A DNA stretch of 64,000 nt from positions 15,581 to 79,580 of the forward strand of contig JBARZY010000176.1 in the NCBI GenBank assembly GCA_049650345.1, given 5' to 3'. Below the pieces are notes generated by a model, which saw only the letters and a list, made by a program, of their open reading frames with translations, was not told the DNA's origin and made no database searches. The stretch comes from Glaciecola sp049650345 (lineage in GTDB: Bacteria; Pseudomonadota; Gammaproteobacteria; Enterobacterales; Alteromonadaceae). This document shows, one piece after another, positions 27,962 through 37,140 of this stretch. The translations under genes were made by a program, and so were the position numbers. The stretch's first letter is position 1, and every line of letters starts with the position of its first letter.

Positions 27962-28758
27962 GCAGTTCATTTGAAATAAACGACAACACTATTGATGTAG
28001 TTACTCAGATAGCCATAGAAGCCGGGAATTTAATACTGCAAATATACGAACAAGATTTTGCGATATATGACAAGTCTGATTCTAGCCCGCTTACTGAGGC
28101 AGATTTAGCGGCGCATCATCATATTGTAGAGGCATTACAAAAATGCTCAGATTTACCTATTTTATCAGAAGAGTCAGCGGATATAAGCTGGGAACAGCGC
28201 AAATCTTGGACCCGTTACTGGTTAGTAGACCCGCTTGATGGTACAAAAGAATTCATTAAAAAAAATGGTGAGTTTACAGTCAACATTGCATTAATAGAGT
28301 TTGGCGAGCCTACTTTTGGCGTTGTACACGCACCCGTACTTAATAAAACCTATGTTGGCGTTAAATCGACTGGCGCATATGTGCTTGAAGCGGGCAAAAA
28401 AAGCATCATCACGACTCAAGCACACCAACTCGGTGATACATGGAAAGTAGTGGGAAGCCGCTCTCATCAAAGCGATGAAATTAATACCATTATGGATGCC
28501 TTAGCTGGCGAAAAAACGCTTATTGCGATGGGCAGCTCGTTAAAGCTGTGTTGCGTGGCAAGTGGGGAAGCGCACTTATATCCGCGTGTTGGCCCTACCA
28601 GCGAATGGGATACGGGTGCAGCACATGCCGTTGTATTGGCAGCGGGCGGCAAAGTGACTGTACTAGATACGAACCATCCTTTTGATGCCGATGCACACCC
28701 TTTGCGTTACAACCAAAAAGAATCAATTTTAAACCCTTATTTCATGGTAAGTTGTTAA
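27958..28758 (+). CDS. cysQ: 3'(2'),5'-bisphosphate nucleotidase CysQ
   Basis: This inositol-monophosphatase-fold enzyme of 266 residues removes the 3' phosphate from PAP (and PAPS), preventing build-up of the by-product of PAPS use. The metal motif is WLVDPLDGTKEFI and the second block is GPTSEWDTGAAHAV; the first Glu pair is SEES. It starts with GTG, translationally coupled to cysC. Its placement inside the operon suggests that PAPS made here is used by PAP-releasing reactions. Confidence 0.94.
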   Translation: MSSSFEINDNTIDVVTQIAIEAGNLILQIYEQDFAIYDKSDSSPLTEADLAAHHHIVEALQKCSDLPILSEESADISWEQRKSWTRYWLVDPLDGTKEFIKKNGEFTVNIALIEFGEPTFGVVHAPVLNKTYVGVKSTGAYVLEAGKKSIITTQAHQLGDTWKVVGSRSHQSDEINTIMDALAGEKTLIAMGSSLKLCCVASGEAHLYPRVGPTSEWDTGAAHAVVLAAGGKVTVLDTNHPFDADAHPLRYNQKESILNPYFMVSC

Positions 28759-28759
28759 T

Positions 28760-30163
28760 ATGTTTAATGAAAACGAATTATTAAGAAGTGATATTCACGA
28801 ATATTTAGCGGCTCACGAACGCAAAGATTTGATGCGTTTTTTAACCTGCGGCAGCGTAGACGATGGTAAAAGCACACTAATTGGCAGACTACTGCACGAC
28901 TCGAAGATGATTTATGAAGATCAGTTAGCGGCGATTACCAAAGACAGTAAAAAAATAGGTACCACTGGCGAAAAGGTAGATCTTGCTTTACTGGTCGACG
29001 GCCTGCAATCAGAACGCGAACAAGGTATCACCATAGACGTTGCCTACCGATATTTTAGTACAGACAAGCGCAAATTTATTATTGCCGATACACCGGGACA
29101 CGAGCAATACACTCGCAACATGGTGACCGGTGCGTCAACCTGTGATTTGGCCATATTAATGGTTGACGCGCGTGCTGGCATAAAAACACAAACTAAACGT
29201 CACTCTTTTCTAGCGTCGTTGTTAGGTATAAAACACGCTATTGTAGCAATCAATAAAATGGATTTGATGGACTATTCTCAAGATGTTTTTGAAAGCATCA
29301 AAGCTGATTTTTTGCGTTTTTCAGCGCAACTGAATATTCCAGATATCCGTTTTGTTCCGTTGTCAGCACTTGAGGGTGACAACGTAGTGAACAAAAGTGA
29401 ACACACGCCTTGGTACACAGGCCCTACTTTAATGGAAACCTTGGAAACCATCGAGATATCTGACCAACGCAATGATGACTTTAGGTTTCCCGTGCAATAC
29501 GTAAATAGACCTCATTTAAACTTCCGAGGTTTTGCTGGCACAATTGTTTCAGGCAATATCTCAGTGGGCGATGACGTAACAGTGTTACCTTCGGGGAAAC
29601 AATCTACGGTTAAGTCTATATTTACATTTGATGGCGATTTACCGCAATCTAGCGCTCCCCATGCCGTAACGCTAACACTCAATGACGAAATAGACATTTC
29701 ACGTGGCGACATGATTGTTAGATCAGACAATTTGCCATTGAACGCATCAAATTATAAGTCAAATTTAGTATGGATGTCCGAAGATGCGCTGATCCCAAAT
29801 AAGCAATATAGCTTTAAATTTGCAACTAAAATGGTGTCAGGTTCAGTAGCAAATCTTAGTCATAAAGTAGATGTCAACACGCTTGAAAGCAGCGAAGCAT
29901 TGCATTTGAATTTAAACGAAATAGGCGTGGCCGATATTCGTTTAACGCAAAATGTGGCCTGCGATGCGTATATCAATAATCGTGCTACTGGGGCATTTAT
30001 TATTATAGATAGAATGTCTAATAGTACAGTGGGCGCGGGTATGATTATTAGCGATAATCAAGAAACAGTAACGCCTGCTGAATACTCTGAATTCGAACTA
30101 GAGTTTAATGCGCTAGTGAGAAAGCATTTCCCACATTGGGGAGCGGCCGATATTAGCAAGTAA
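28760..30163 (+). CDS. cysN: Sulfate adenylyltransferase subunit 1 CysN
   Basis: This GTPase subunit of 467 residues drives APS synthesis by CysD. The G1 motif is GSVDDGKSTLIGRL, G3 is DTPGHEQYTRNM, and G4 is NKMDLMDY. Two elongation-factor-like beta domains follow. There is no C-terminal APS kinase fusion, consistent with the separate cysC. It starts 1 base after the cysQ stop. Confidence 0.96.
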   Translation: MFNENELLRSDIHEYLAAHERKDLMRFLTCGSVDDGKSTLIGRLLHDSKMIYEDQLAAITKDSKKIGTTGEKVDLALLVDGLQSEREQGITIDVAYRYFSTDKRKFIIADTPGHEQYTRNMVTGASTCDLAILMVDARAGIKTQTKRHSFLASLLGIKHAIVAINKMDLMDYSQDVFESIKADFLRFSAQLNIPDIRFVPLSALEGDNVVNKSEHTPWYTGPTLMETLETIEISDQRNDDFRFPVQYVNRPHLNFRGFAGTIVSGNISVGDDVTVLPSGKQSTVKSIFTFDGDLPQSSAPHAVTLTLNDEIDISRGDMIVRSDNLPLNASNYKSNLVWMSEDALIPNKQYSFKFATKMVSGSVANLSHKVDVNTLESSEALHLNLNEIGVADIRLTQNVACDAYINNRATGAFIIIDRMSNSTVGAGMIISDNQETVTPAEYSEFELEFNALVRKHFPHWGAADISK

Positions 30164-30201
30164 TTGTAATATCAGTAAATAACACATGGCACTAGTTAAC
30201 A

Positions 30202-31926
30202 ATGAGCATTGATCAAATATTAGTATTGGGGGTATTTTTTACCACCATCGCAATGCTTGTGTTAACTAGGGTTAGGCCCAGTGAAATATTTGCAGGAAGC
30301 ACTCTGTGTTTGATGTTAATGCAGCAATTATCACTTGAAAGCGTACTGGTAAACACAACAAACACAGGGTTAATGGCCTTGGTTTTGTTGCTATTGGTGA
30401 GTCATTCTATTGATAAAACCACGATTATGGTGCGCCTCGGCAGGGCGATTGTAACAGGTTCATACATAAAAAGTTTTTGGCGTATGTTTGCGCTTACCTT
30501 TACTTCGTCGGCGCTACTGAACAATACCGCCGTGGTAGCCAGCCTTATTAGTCCTGTTAAACAAAATCAGCTTCACCCCCCATCTAAATTACTCATCCCT
30601 TTAAGTTACGCAGCAATATTAGGCGGTACGGTAACGCTAATTGGCACCTCGACAAACTTAATTGTTGATAGCTTTTTAATAGAGCATGGACATCCGGGCT
30701 TTGCCTTTTTTGATTTCACCCTATTTGGTATCACAGCGGGCTTGGGCTGCGGTATGTTGTTATTTTTATTAAGCCCTTTATTGCCCAAGTTTGAAGCTAA
30801 CAAAGCAAATTATCAAAGCTATTTACTTGAAGCTGACGTTGAACCTGATTCGGAATTAATTGGTAAAACCGTAGAAGAAAACCACCTTCGAAACTTACCT
30901 GAGTTATTTTTAATAGAGATTGTACGAAACGGTAAAGTACACAGCCCAGTTAGCCCCAACATGCAAATACTTGCTAACGACAAGCTTATATTTACCGGCA
31001 ATGTAAAAAAAATAGGCAATATAGAACACGTAAAAGGCTTGAGCATGTTTGCCCAAACCAACGGTTTATTGCATGACAACCTCACAGAAGTGATTATTTC
31101 AAACCGTTCATTTTTACTGAATAAAACCCTAAAACAAGTTGGCTTTAGAGCATTATTTGATGCCGCAGTGGTGGCTATTCGCCGTGACGGCGAGGCAATC
31201 TCAGGTAAGTTAGGTGAATTGAAACTGCAATCAGGTGACTTTTTGTTGCTCGCCACAGGTAACGATTTTGAGCGCAGAGACAACATCAATAAAAACTTCT
31301 TTATTGTGTCTGAGCAAAAAATCACGCGAAAACTGCAACCGTGGCAAGAAGCCTCGACTGTATTTGGATTTTTAGCCACCATTGCGTTTGCTGCTTTATC
31401 TTTAGTTCCACTCGCAACAGGATTATTGTTTTATACCTCTTTTTTAGTCGCATCAAGAATATCCTCGATTGCCGAACTAAAGCGCAACTTGCCGATTAAT
31501 TTGATACTGGTAATTGTGGGCGCATTAAGCTTGGCCACTGCGCTTGAGACATCAGGCGTCATTCAATTAGTCACGCAATATTTAACGCCTTACTTAGGTA
31601 ACGCCGAGCCAATATACGCGCTTATTGCTGTGTATTTAATGACCGTACTACTGACAGAATTTGTGACTAATAATGCGGCCGCAGCACTTATGTTTCCATT
31701 TGCTTATGGATTGGTGACTGCGATGCAATTACCCATTATGCCCTTTGCTCTGGCCGTGGCGTTTGCAGCAAGTGCAAGTTTCATCTCGCCGTATGGCTAC
31801 CAAACAAATCTGATTGTATTTAGCGCATCACAATATAAATATAGTCACTTTGCTCGCATAGGCGCGCCTATATCAGCGACCTATGCGGTTATTGTTATCA
31901 GTATGCTTAACTGGATATATTTGTAA
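30202..31926 (+). CDS. SLC13/DASS-type permease with RCK_C domains, probable sulfate importer
   Basis: The 574-residue protein has two blocks of membrane helices separated by two TrkA_C (RCK_C) domains at about residues 205-375 (ELIGKTVEENHLRNLPELFL and LLNKTLKQVGFRALFDAAVV). The permease motifs LLNNTAVVASLISP and GTSTNLIVDSFL are those of the SLC13/CitM group, and the second-half repeat is FVTNNAAAALMFPFAYGL. Genes of this type beside cysDN are taken to import sulfate; substrate assignment rests on this operon position. It starts 38 bases after cysN. Confidence 0.88.
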   Translation: MSIDQILVLGVFFTTIAMLVLTRVRPSEIFAGSTLCLMLMQQLSLESVLVNTTNTGLMALVLLLLVSHSIDKTTIMVRLGRAIVTGSYIKSFWRMFALTFTSSALLNNTAVVASLISPVKQNQLHPPSKLLIPLSYAAILGGTVTLIGTSTNLIVDSFLIEHGHPGFAFFDFTLFGITAGLGCGMLLFLLSPLLPKFEANKANYQSYLLEADVEPDSELIGKTVEENHLRNLPELFLIEIVRNGKVHSPVSPNMQILANDKLIFTGNVKKIGNIEHVKGLSMFAQTNGLLHDNLTEVIISNRSFLLNKTLKQVGFRALFDAAVVAIRRDGEAISGKLGELKLQSGDFLLLATGNDFERRDNINKNFFIVSEQKITRKLQPWQEASTVFGFLATIAFAALSLVPLATGLLFYTSFLVASRISSIAELKRNLPINLILVIVGALSLATALETSGVIQLVTQYLTPYLGNAEPIYALIAVYLMTVLLTEFVTNNAAAALMFPFAYGLVTAMQLPIMPFALAVAFAASASFISPYGYQTNLIVFSASQYKYSHFARIGAPISATYAVIVISMLNWIYL

Positions 31927-31937
31927 TAACCACGCTT

Positions 31938-32393
31938 TTATTTGCGTCCAGAATGCCCAAAACCACCCTCACCTCGCTCACTTTTTTCAAATTCATCAAC
32001 CACTTCGAATTCGGGCTGAATAACCGGTATGAACATAAGTTGTGCGATGCGATCAGCTGGCTCAATAGTGAATGTGTCTTGCCCTCTGTTCCAGCACGAA
32101 ATAAATAACTGACCTTGATAATCAGAGTCAATTAAGCCCACTAAATTTCCCAACACAATGCCGTGCTTATGTCCTAAACCAGAGCGTGGCAGTATGGTCG
32201 CAGCCATATCTTTGCTTTTCATGTGTATTGCAATACCGGTTGGTATCAGTTCAGTTTGTCCTGGCGAAAGTGTTAAAGGCGCGTCTATACACGCGCGTAA
32301 ATCAACACCTGCAGAGCCATCGGTGGCGTAGGTTGGCAATGGAATATCAGTGCCTACTCTCGGGTTAAGAATTTTGATGGCTACTTGCTTCAT
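31938..32393 (-). CDS. dut: Deoxyuridine 5'-triphosphate nucleotidohydrolase (dUTPase)
   Basis: This trimeric dUTPase of 151 residues hydrolyses dUTP to dUMP and pyrophosphate. All five motifs are present, including ATDGSAGVDLRA, PRSGLGHKHGIVLGN, GLIDSDYQGQ, and the C-terminal GEGGFGHSG arm. It converges on the permease gene, with 11 bases between them, and stands alone rather than beside coaBC as in E. coli. Confidence 0.97.
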   Translation of the reverse strand: MKQVAIKILNPRVGTDIPLPTYATDGSAGVDLRACIDAPLTLSPGQTELIPTGIAIHMKSKDMAATILPRSGLGHKHGIVLGNLVGLIDSDYQGQLFISCWNRGQDTFTIEPADRIAQLMFIPVIQPEFEVVDEFEKSERGEGGFGHSGRK

Positions 32394-32612
32394 GTAATGT
32401 TCCTAATAAAAATAAATATCAATACAACTAAAATTGTACGTGGTGATGCGTCAATATATAAGTAGAAGCATGAAAAAAACAGTAAAAATCTCTTATTCGA
32501 AGCATAAGCAAAGGTAAACATAGAAAATGTCCGCATTAAATAGCGATGCTTGTTTAAGCGAGATAAACAATGCAGTAGAATGCAAGTCGTTTATTTACTC
32601 AGGATAATAATT

Positions 32613-33620
32613 GTGGCAGTTCATTGGTTTCCAGGACACATGCACAAGGCACTTAAAGAAATAAAAGAAGCCTTAAGTCAGGTTGATATTCTTATTGAAG
32701 TACTCGACGCACGCATTCCATATTCTAGTGAAAACCCCGAAATAGCTAGGCTTAGAGGCGATAAGCCCTGCATTAAGATACTCAATAAGTCTGATCTTGC
32801 AGATCCAGAAATCACAGCAAAATGGCAAGCCGATTTAGAGACCCAACGCGGTATAAAAACATTTACCACATCAAGCGACAATCCAGCTAAAACCAAACAA
32901 CTCATTGAACTAATAAGAAAAACCTGCGCAGCTAAAGAAGCGTCAGTTAAAACTATTAACGCAATGATTATGGGTATACCCAATGTGGGCAAATCAACTT
33001 TAATTAATATACTTGCCGACAGAGTAATCGCCACCACCGGTAACGAGCCCGCAGTGACCAAAACCCAACAACGCATCAACTTAGGTAGTGGTGTAGTATT
33101 GTATGACACACCAGGCGTGTTATGGCCGAAGCTTGAAAACCCAAATACAGGCTATCGCTTAGCCGCAAGTGGCGCAGTTAAAGATACGGCAATGGAGTAC
33201 GACGACGTAGGATTTTATGCCGCCGACTACCTCATTAAAGCCTATCCCGAGAATATGCAACAACGATTTAAACTAGACCATGTACCCGATACTGAAATTG
33301 AATTTTTAGAGCTTGCAGCAGCAAATCGTGGCGCTTTAATGGCTAAAGGACGCGTCAATTTACACAAAATATGTGAAGTGTTAATAAATGAACTTCGCTC
33401 GGGTAAATTAGGTCGAATAACCCTTGAAACGCCCGAAATGTTAGTGCTAGAAAAACAAGAAATGGCGGCCATTGCTGCCAAAAAAGCAGAAGAAAAAGTA
33501 TTGCGCAAACAGAAGTTTAAGTCAGGCTCACTCACTCCTGACAAGAAAGATCGCAAAGAAAAGCGTACTGAAAAACGCATCGAACAAAGCCAACGGATGC
33601 GTAAACAAAACAAGAGGTAA
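32613..33620 (+). CDS. rbgA: Ribosome biogenesis GTPase YlqF/RbgA
   Basis: This circularly permuted GTPase of 335 residues acts in large-subunit assembly. Motif order is G4 (NKSDLAD), G1 (GIPNVGKSTL), G3 (DTPGVLWPK), as expected for the family. The N-terminus AVHWFPGHMHKALKEI fits a start at GTG 32613, with AGGA 8 bases upstream; an ATG at 32550 would add an unconserved extension. The C-terminus is a Lys/Arg/Glu-rich tail that should bind RNA. Confidence 0.93.
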   Translation: MAVHWFPGHMHKALKEIKEALSQVDILIEVLDARIPYSSENPEIARLRGDKPCIKILNKSDLADPEITAKWQADLETQRGIKTFTTSSDNPAKTKQLIELIRKTCAAKEASVKTINAMIMGIPNVGKSTLINILADRVIATTGNEPAVTKTQQRINLGSGVVLYDTPGVLWPKLENPNTGYRLAASGAVKDTAMEYDDVGFYAADYLIKAYPENMQQRFKLDHVPDTEIEFLELAAANRGALMAKGRVNLHKICEVLINELRSGKLGRITLETPEMLVLEKQEMAAIAAKKAEEKVLRKQKFKSGSLTPDKKDRKEKRTEKRIEQSQRMRKQNKR

Positions 33621-33626
33621 TATTTA

Positions 33627-34520
33627 CTACTCTTGCAAACGCCTGATCTTACTGCGTACCTTTGAAATATTAGAGTCTTTCGTATAGCGGCCCTTTGTAA
33701 CATGACGAATTTGGTACACACCCGCTACATCAATAGGGATACCCTCGCTGCCAATGAGCCACTTAAACGCCGTGTCTTCATATGTTTTTCGCCAACGTGT
33801 ATCTTGGGTTTGAAACGCCTTTATTTTATCGCAATAGCCTATTGCTCTGGCTACATCTGCATGCACAATTTGAAACGCTCCTTTTGCTTTATCGCGCGAG
33901 TGCTGTGAAAAGTTATCGGTAGAGATATCTACCACCTGTGGCTCGCTATCGTGACGTAACATAGGGTCGTCGTCGGTTAACATCTCGGTAGTGCATTCAG
34001 TTGCCGGAAAATACAGAATGTCTTGTTTGCCTTGCAAAGCGTCAGCGAGCGAGTCTATGCAATTTGCATGAAAAATAATGTCGCAATCAGTAAACCACAA
34101 CCAATCAGCCTTGCTCGATTGCGCCGCCATATTGCGCCCTATTCCGCGCCTAAATAGCTTTTCCTTTTCAAACGGATGAAAATTCCAGACCACGTTTTCA
34201 ACATCAATACCGCTAAAGTAATCAACCACCGCCGATGTTTTTTCATCTTCTAAAGAATAAAACACAGTAACGGTCACCGTCGCTTTGGTAGGTGGATAAT
34301 TCACAAACGAACTCAGCTGATAACTCAGCATGTTGCCGTATCCCCAACAGTGACTCACAATTTCAAGCTGCAAATGCCCATCAAGTGCTTTCCGATTTAC
34401 TTTTTCTGGAATAGCGCTACGATACCAAGATGCCGGTAATAGCTTCTGAGTCACTAAACGAAAAAACTGGATCGCTTGTTGATTATATTTTTTAGGCGGG
34501 TACGACTTGGTAATTTGCAT
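33627..34520 (-). CDS. Glycosyltransferase, GT-A fold (family 2-like)
   Basis: The 297-residue protein has a GT-A-type core: LEIVSHCWGYGNMLSYQL at the start, FRRGIGRNMAAQSSKADWLW, and the metal motif in FTDCDIIF. The acceptor-side block KGAFQIVH and the late YEDTAFKWLIG follow. The sugar and acceptor are unknown. ATG 34520 (MQITKSYPPKKYNQQ) is chosen because the longer version from 34616 adds an unconserved N-terminus. It converges on rbgA, with 6 bases between stops. No other polysaccharide genes are adjacent. Confidence 0.72.
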   Translation of the reverse strand: MQITKSYPPKKYNQQAIQFFRLVTQKLLPASWYRSAIPEKVNRKALDGHLQLEIVSHCWGYGNMLSYQLSSFVNYPPTKATVTVTVFYSLEDEKTSAVVDYFSGIDVENVVWNFHPFEKEKLFRRGIGRNMAAQSSKADWLWFTDCDIIFHANCIDSLADALQGKQDILYFPATECTTEMLTDDDPMLRHDSEPQVVDISTDNFSQHSRDKAKGAFQIVHADVARAIGYCDKIKAFQTQDTRWRKTYEDTAFKWLIGSEGIPIDVAGVYQIRHVTKGRYTKDSNISKVRSKIRRLQE

Positions 34521-34642
34521 GGTAATATCTATATGTAAAAAATATCTATAGAAAAGCTTATCACAAGTATATGAAATCGCACGATACCTTCGCTGATTAT
34601 TTTGCTTATCATGCAATTTCGTTGTGTTTAGTTAGCGAAAAA

Positions 34643-35020
34643 TTATTCAGTTTTGAGCACTGTTTCTAAATGCCATACCTTGGCCACAATACACCAACCA
34701 TCTGCGTCATGTACAAAACTCAAATGATCTACAAATACATTGTTGTGTGCTCTTATTCGAATTTTTACGTTTGCGCACTTTGGCGATAACCAGTCAATCA
34801 TAATAATCTCATGTTCGCGAATTTGCTTTACACTGGCTGGCGAAGTACGCGTGGCGACATCTTGTTTAAAGCTTTGTAGTGGCTCTACAAACAACTTTTG
34901 ATTATCTACATCAAATAAACTGGCACTTGAATGGAATACTTTTTCTAACAAGTCGGTATCACAAAAATATATTGCATCAAAATAAGTGTTAATTGCCTCA
35001 AATAGGTCGTGCTCTCTCAT
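34643..35020 (-). CDS. NTF2-like (SnoaL/lumazine-binding type) protein
   Basis: The 125-residue protein has the layout of a putative lumazine-binding or SnoaL-type NTF2 fold: AINTYFDAIYFCDTDLLEKV, then FHSSASLFDVDNQ, and at the end DGWCIVAKVWHLE. The ligand or reaction is unknown. AAGGAG lies 8 bases before the ATG. It is divergent from the AraC/DJ-1 regulator, which probably controls it. Confidence 0.8.
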   Translation of the reverse strand: MREHDLFEAINTYFDAIYFCDTDLLEKVFHSSASLFDVDNQKLFVEPLQSFKQDVATRTSPASVKQIREHEIIMIDWLSPKCANVKIRIRAHNNVFVDHLSFVHDADGWCIVAKVWHLETVLKTE

Positions 35021-35143
35021 ATTATTTCTCCTTAATCATTAAGTCTATACCATAATAGCTAGATATATTCACACTTTACATTGGCTTGATGAATATAAAG
35101 CGTTAATATTAAGCCAACATTTATTAGGTATATCGAGTTAACA

Positions 35144-36169
35144 TTGAACAACTCATCATTTAAGGCACATATGGGTGAGCCCAGCGCCTCTAATAACATG
35201 GGTGTCTTAGTTAGCACTCATAACGTGGGTGTCTTAATTACTAACAATACTGCGATGTTTGAGTTGGGGTGTGCACTTGAATTGTTTGCTTTGCCGCGAC
35301 CTGAATTTGATCCATGGTACAACACAACAGTCATTAGCTTTGCAGGCTCAATGCTTGGTGCAACTGGCGGTGTGACGGTTAGCGCAGAACACGTAGATAA
35401 CTTGTCTCAATTTGACACTATTGTAATTCCTAGTTGGCCTGTAGCTGAGCGCGCAAGTGACGCATTAATTGATGCACTCGGTTTATTTTATGAATCAGGT
35501 GGACGGATTGTGTCTTTTTGCTCTGGGGCATTTTTGCTTGCGCAAACGGGCTTACTTAATGGTAAGCAAGGTATTACGCATTGGCGCTACGCAAGTGTGT
35601 TTAAACAACAATTCCCTAAGGTCAATTACGTAGACGATGTGCTATATACTATGAATGACAAACTAGGATGCTCTGCTGGCAGTTCTGCGGCTATTGATTT
35701 GGGAATTGCCATCATTCGCCATGATTATGGCTACAACATTGCTAATCAAGTTGCCCGACGCTTGGTATTGGCTGCCCATCGAAATGGCGGGCAATCGCAA
35801 TTTGTCGAAACGCCGGTGCCCAAAACATCAAATACATTTTCTGCTACGCTCGATTGGGCAATACACCATATTGATCAAACCATTGATGTGAATGATTTAG
35901 CTAAACAAGCCAACATGAGTAGAAGAAGCTTTGACCGACACTTTAGGAGCGCGCTAAATTTAAGCCCCAAAGAGTGGATAACTCAACAACGCTTACAACG
36001 CGCAAAAACCTTACTTGAAACAACTCGCCTGAATATTGATCAAGTCTCCTATCAATCGGGCTTTGAATCAGCCATGTCGCTGCGACATCACTTTAGAAAG
36101 CAAATAGGTTTATCACCAACAATTTATAGAAAGCAATTTTTTCAAACATACGCCTGCACAAATGAGTAG
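35144..36169 (+). CDS. AraC-family regulator with DJ-1/PfpI domain (GlxA/FtrA type)
   Basis: The protein has an N-terminal class I glutamine amidotransferase-like (DJ-1/PfpI) domain, with the nucleophile-elbow motif SFCSGAFLLAQTG, and a C-terminal AraC DNA-binding domain (about 235-335) containing NMSRRSFDRHFRSALN and SYQSGFESAMSLRHHFRK. The start is uncertain: TTG 35144, ATG 35171 and ATG 35198 are all possible, and the conserved fold seems to begin only at HNVGVLITNNTAMFELG. Two REP-like cores lie in this N-terminal part. The divergent NTF2-like gene, 123 bases away, is the likely target. Confidence 0.88.
   Translation: MNNSSFKAHMGEPSASNNMGVLVSTHNVGVLITNNTAMFELGCALELFALPRPEFDPWYNTTVISFAGSMLGATGGVTVSAEHVDNLSQFDTIVIPSWPVAERASDALIDALGLFYESGGRIVSFCSGAFLLAQTGLLNGKQGITHWRYASVFKQQFPKVNYVDDVLYTMNDKLGCSAGSSAAIDLGIAIIRHDYGYNIANQVARRLVLAAHRNGGQSQFVETPVPKTSNTFSATLDWAIHHIDQTIDVNDLAKQANMSRRSFDRHFRSALNLSPKEWITQQRLQRAKTLLETTRLNIDQVSYQSGFESAMSLRHHFRKQIGLSPTIYRKQFFQTYACTNE
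35199..35234 (-). repeat. REP-like core pair in the regulator's N-terminal codons
   Basis: TGGGTGTCT occurs at 35199-35207 and 35226-35234, 27 bp apart and in direct orientation. Because 27 is a multiple of 3, both copies are read in the same frame and give the near-duplicate peptides MGVLVST and VGVLITN. Confidence 0.6.
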
Positions 36170-36192
36170 CTATACGGGTATGAATTGAAATA

Positions 36193-37086
36193 CTAGTGAG
36201 CATGATGTTCGCGTATAAAGCTTGCAAATCGTGGCACACCACGCTTTGTAAAACCATAATGCCTAAAGGTTATGATACTGCCAACAGCGGGCGGTGAGTC
36301 ACGCTCAGTTAAACTAAACCCAGTACCAATTTTAAAACGGATATCTTGGCCTTCTTTATTGATATAACTCACTAATAATGCGCCCATTTTATTGGCGTAT
36401 TGGCCTTTGCCTTGCTGGTGTTTGAGTACCTTAGCTTCGCGGTCGTGATATGATTTAAGCTTTAATACTTGTTCGCTGCGGCCAGCGCGATACATAGCAT
36501 TGGCTTTGTGTAACATTAAGCCTTCGGCACCTTTCGCTTCATACTCTCTTAATACCTTCTGCAATGCTTCTTCATCGCTCAATTCAAATTGCTTAACTGC
36601 CTGTATATACGACACATTCATTTGCAGTACAAGTAACAGGTAATGAGCATAACGCTGCTCAAAGGTATGTGAAAAATCAGGCGCATCAAATACCATATAA
36701 CGAATGTTTTGCCATTGTTCGTCAACAGGTATCTGTTTAGTCACAGTAGAGGCAACATATTCAAAATTACCTCGTTGATACCATAATTCACCGTCTAGCC
36801 ACACATTGGGCAACGCTTGAGTAAACCAACTGGGAGCATGAATAACGTTTCCAGATCGGGTGCGTAACACTCCATCTTTCCAAACAGCACGAATTCCATC
36901 ATATTTTTCGCTAATTAGATATTGTTTTACGTCTTCACCTTTGTACAGCGTAGCAAGTTGCACAACTGCATCACGAGCAAAAGCCGAGGCGGTAAAAAAG
37001 AACGCAAGTAAAAGAATAGAAGACAGGGTTTTCAATGTCGCGAGCCTGTTGTAAAAACGAATCGGTACACTGTATGCAAATTGCAC
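36193..37086 (-). CDS. ligE: Periplasmic ATP-dependent DNA ligase, LigE type
   Basis: This minimal ATP-dependent DNA ligase has a signal peptide (LKTLSSILLLAFFFTASAFA). Motif I is SEKYDGIRAVW with the adenylated Lys; motif III is LDGELW; motif IV EGLMLHK; motif V LKLKSYHD. A small OB-fold follows (GALLVSYINKEGQDIRFKIG) and the protein ends after FRHYGFTKRGVPRF. The family's exported single-domain ligases have been linked to extracellular DNA repair, uptake or biofilm. The ATG at 37086 gives a long n-region, so a start at a later codon is possible. Confidence 0.92.
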   Translation of the reverse strand: MQFAYSVPIRFYNRLATLKTLSSILLLAFFFTASAFARDAVVQLATLYKGEDVKQYLISEKYDGIRAVWKDGVLRTRSGNVIHAPSWFTQALPNVWLDGELWYQRGNFEYVASTVTKQIPVDEQWQNIRYMVFDAPDFSHTFEQRYAHYLLLVLQMNVSYIQAVKQFELSDEEALQKVLREYEAKGAEGLMLHKANAMYRAGRSEQVLKLKSYHDREAKVLKHQQGKGQYANKMGALLVSYINKEGQDIRFKIGTGFSLTERDSPPAVGSIITFRHYGFTKRGVPRFASFIREHHAH

Positions 37087-37140
37087 GAGAAACGTAACTG
37101 ACCTTCTGGCTAGTTTGTATTTACCCGAAAGGAACGCATA

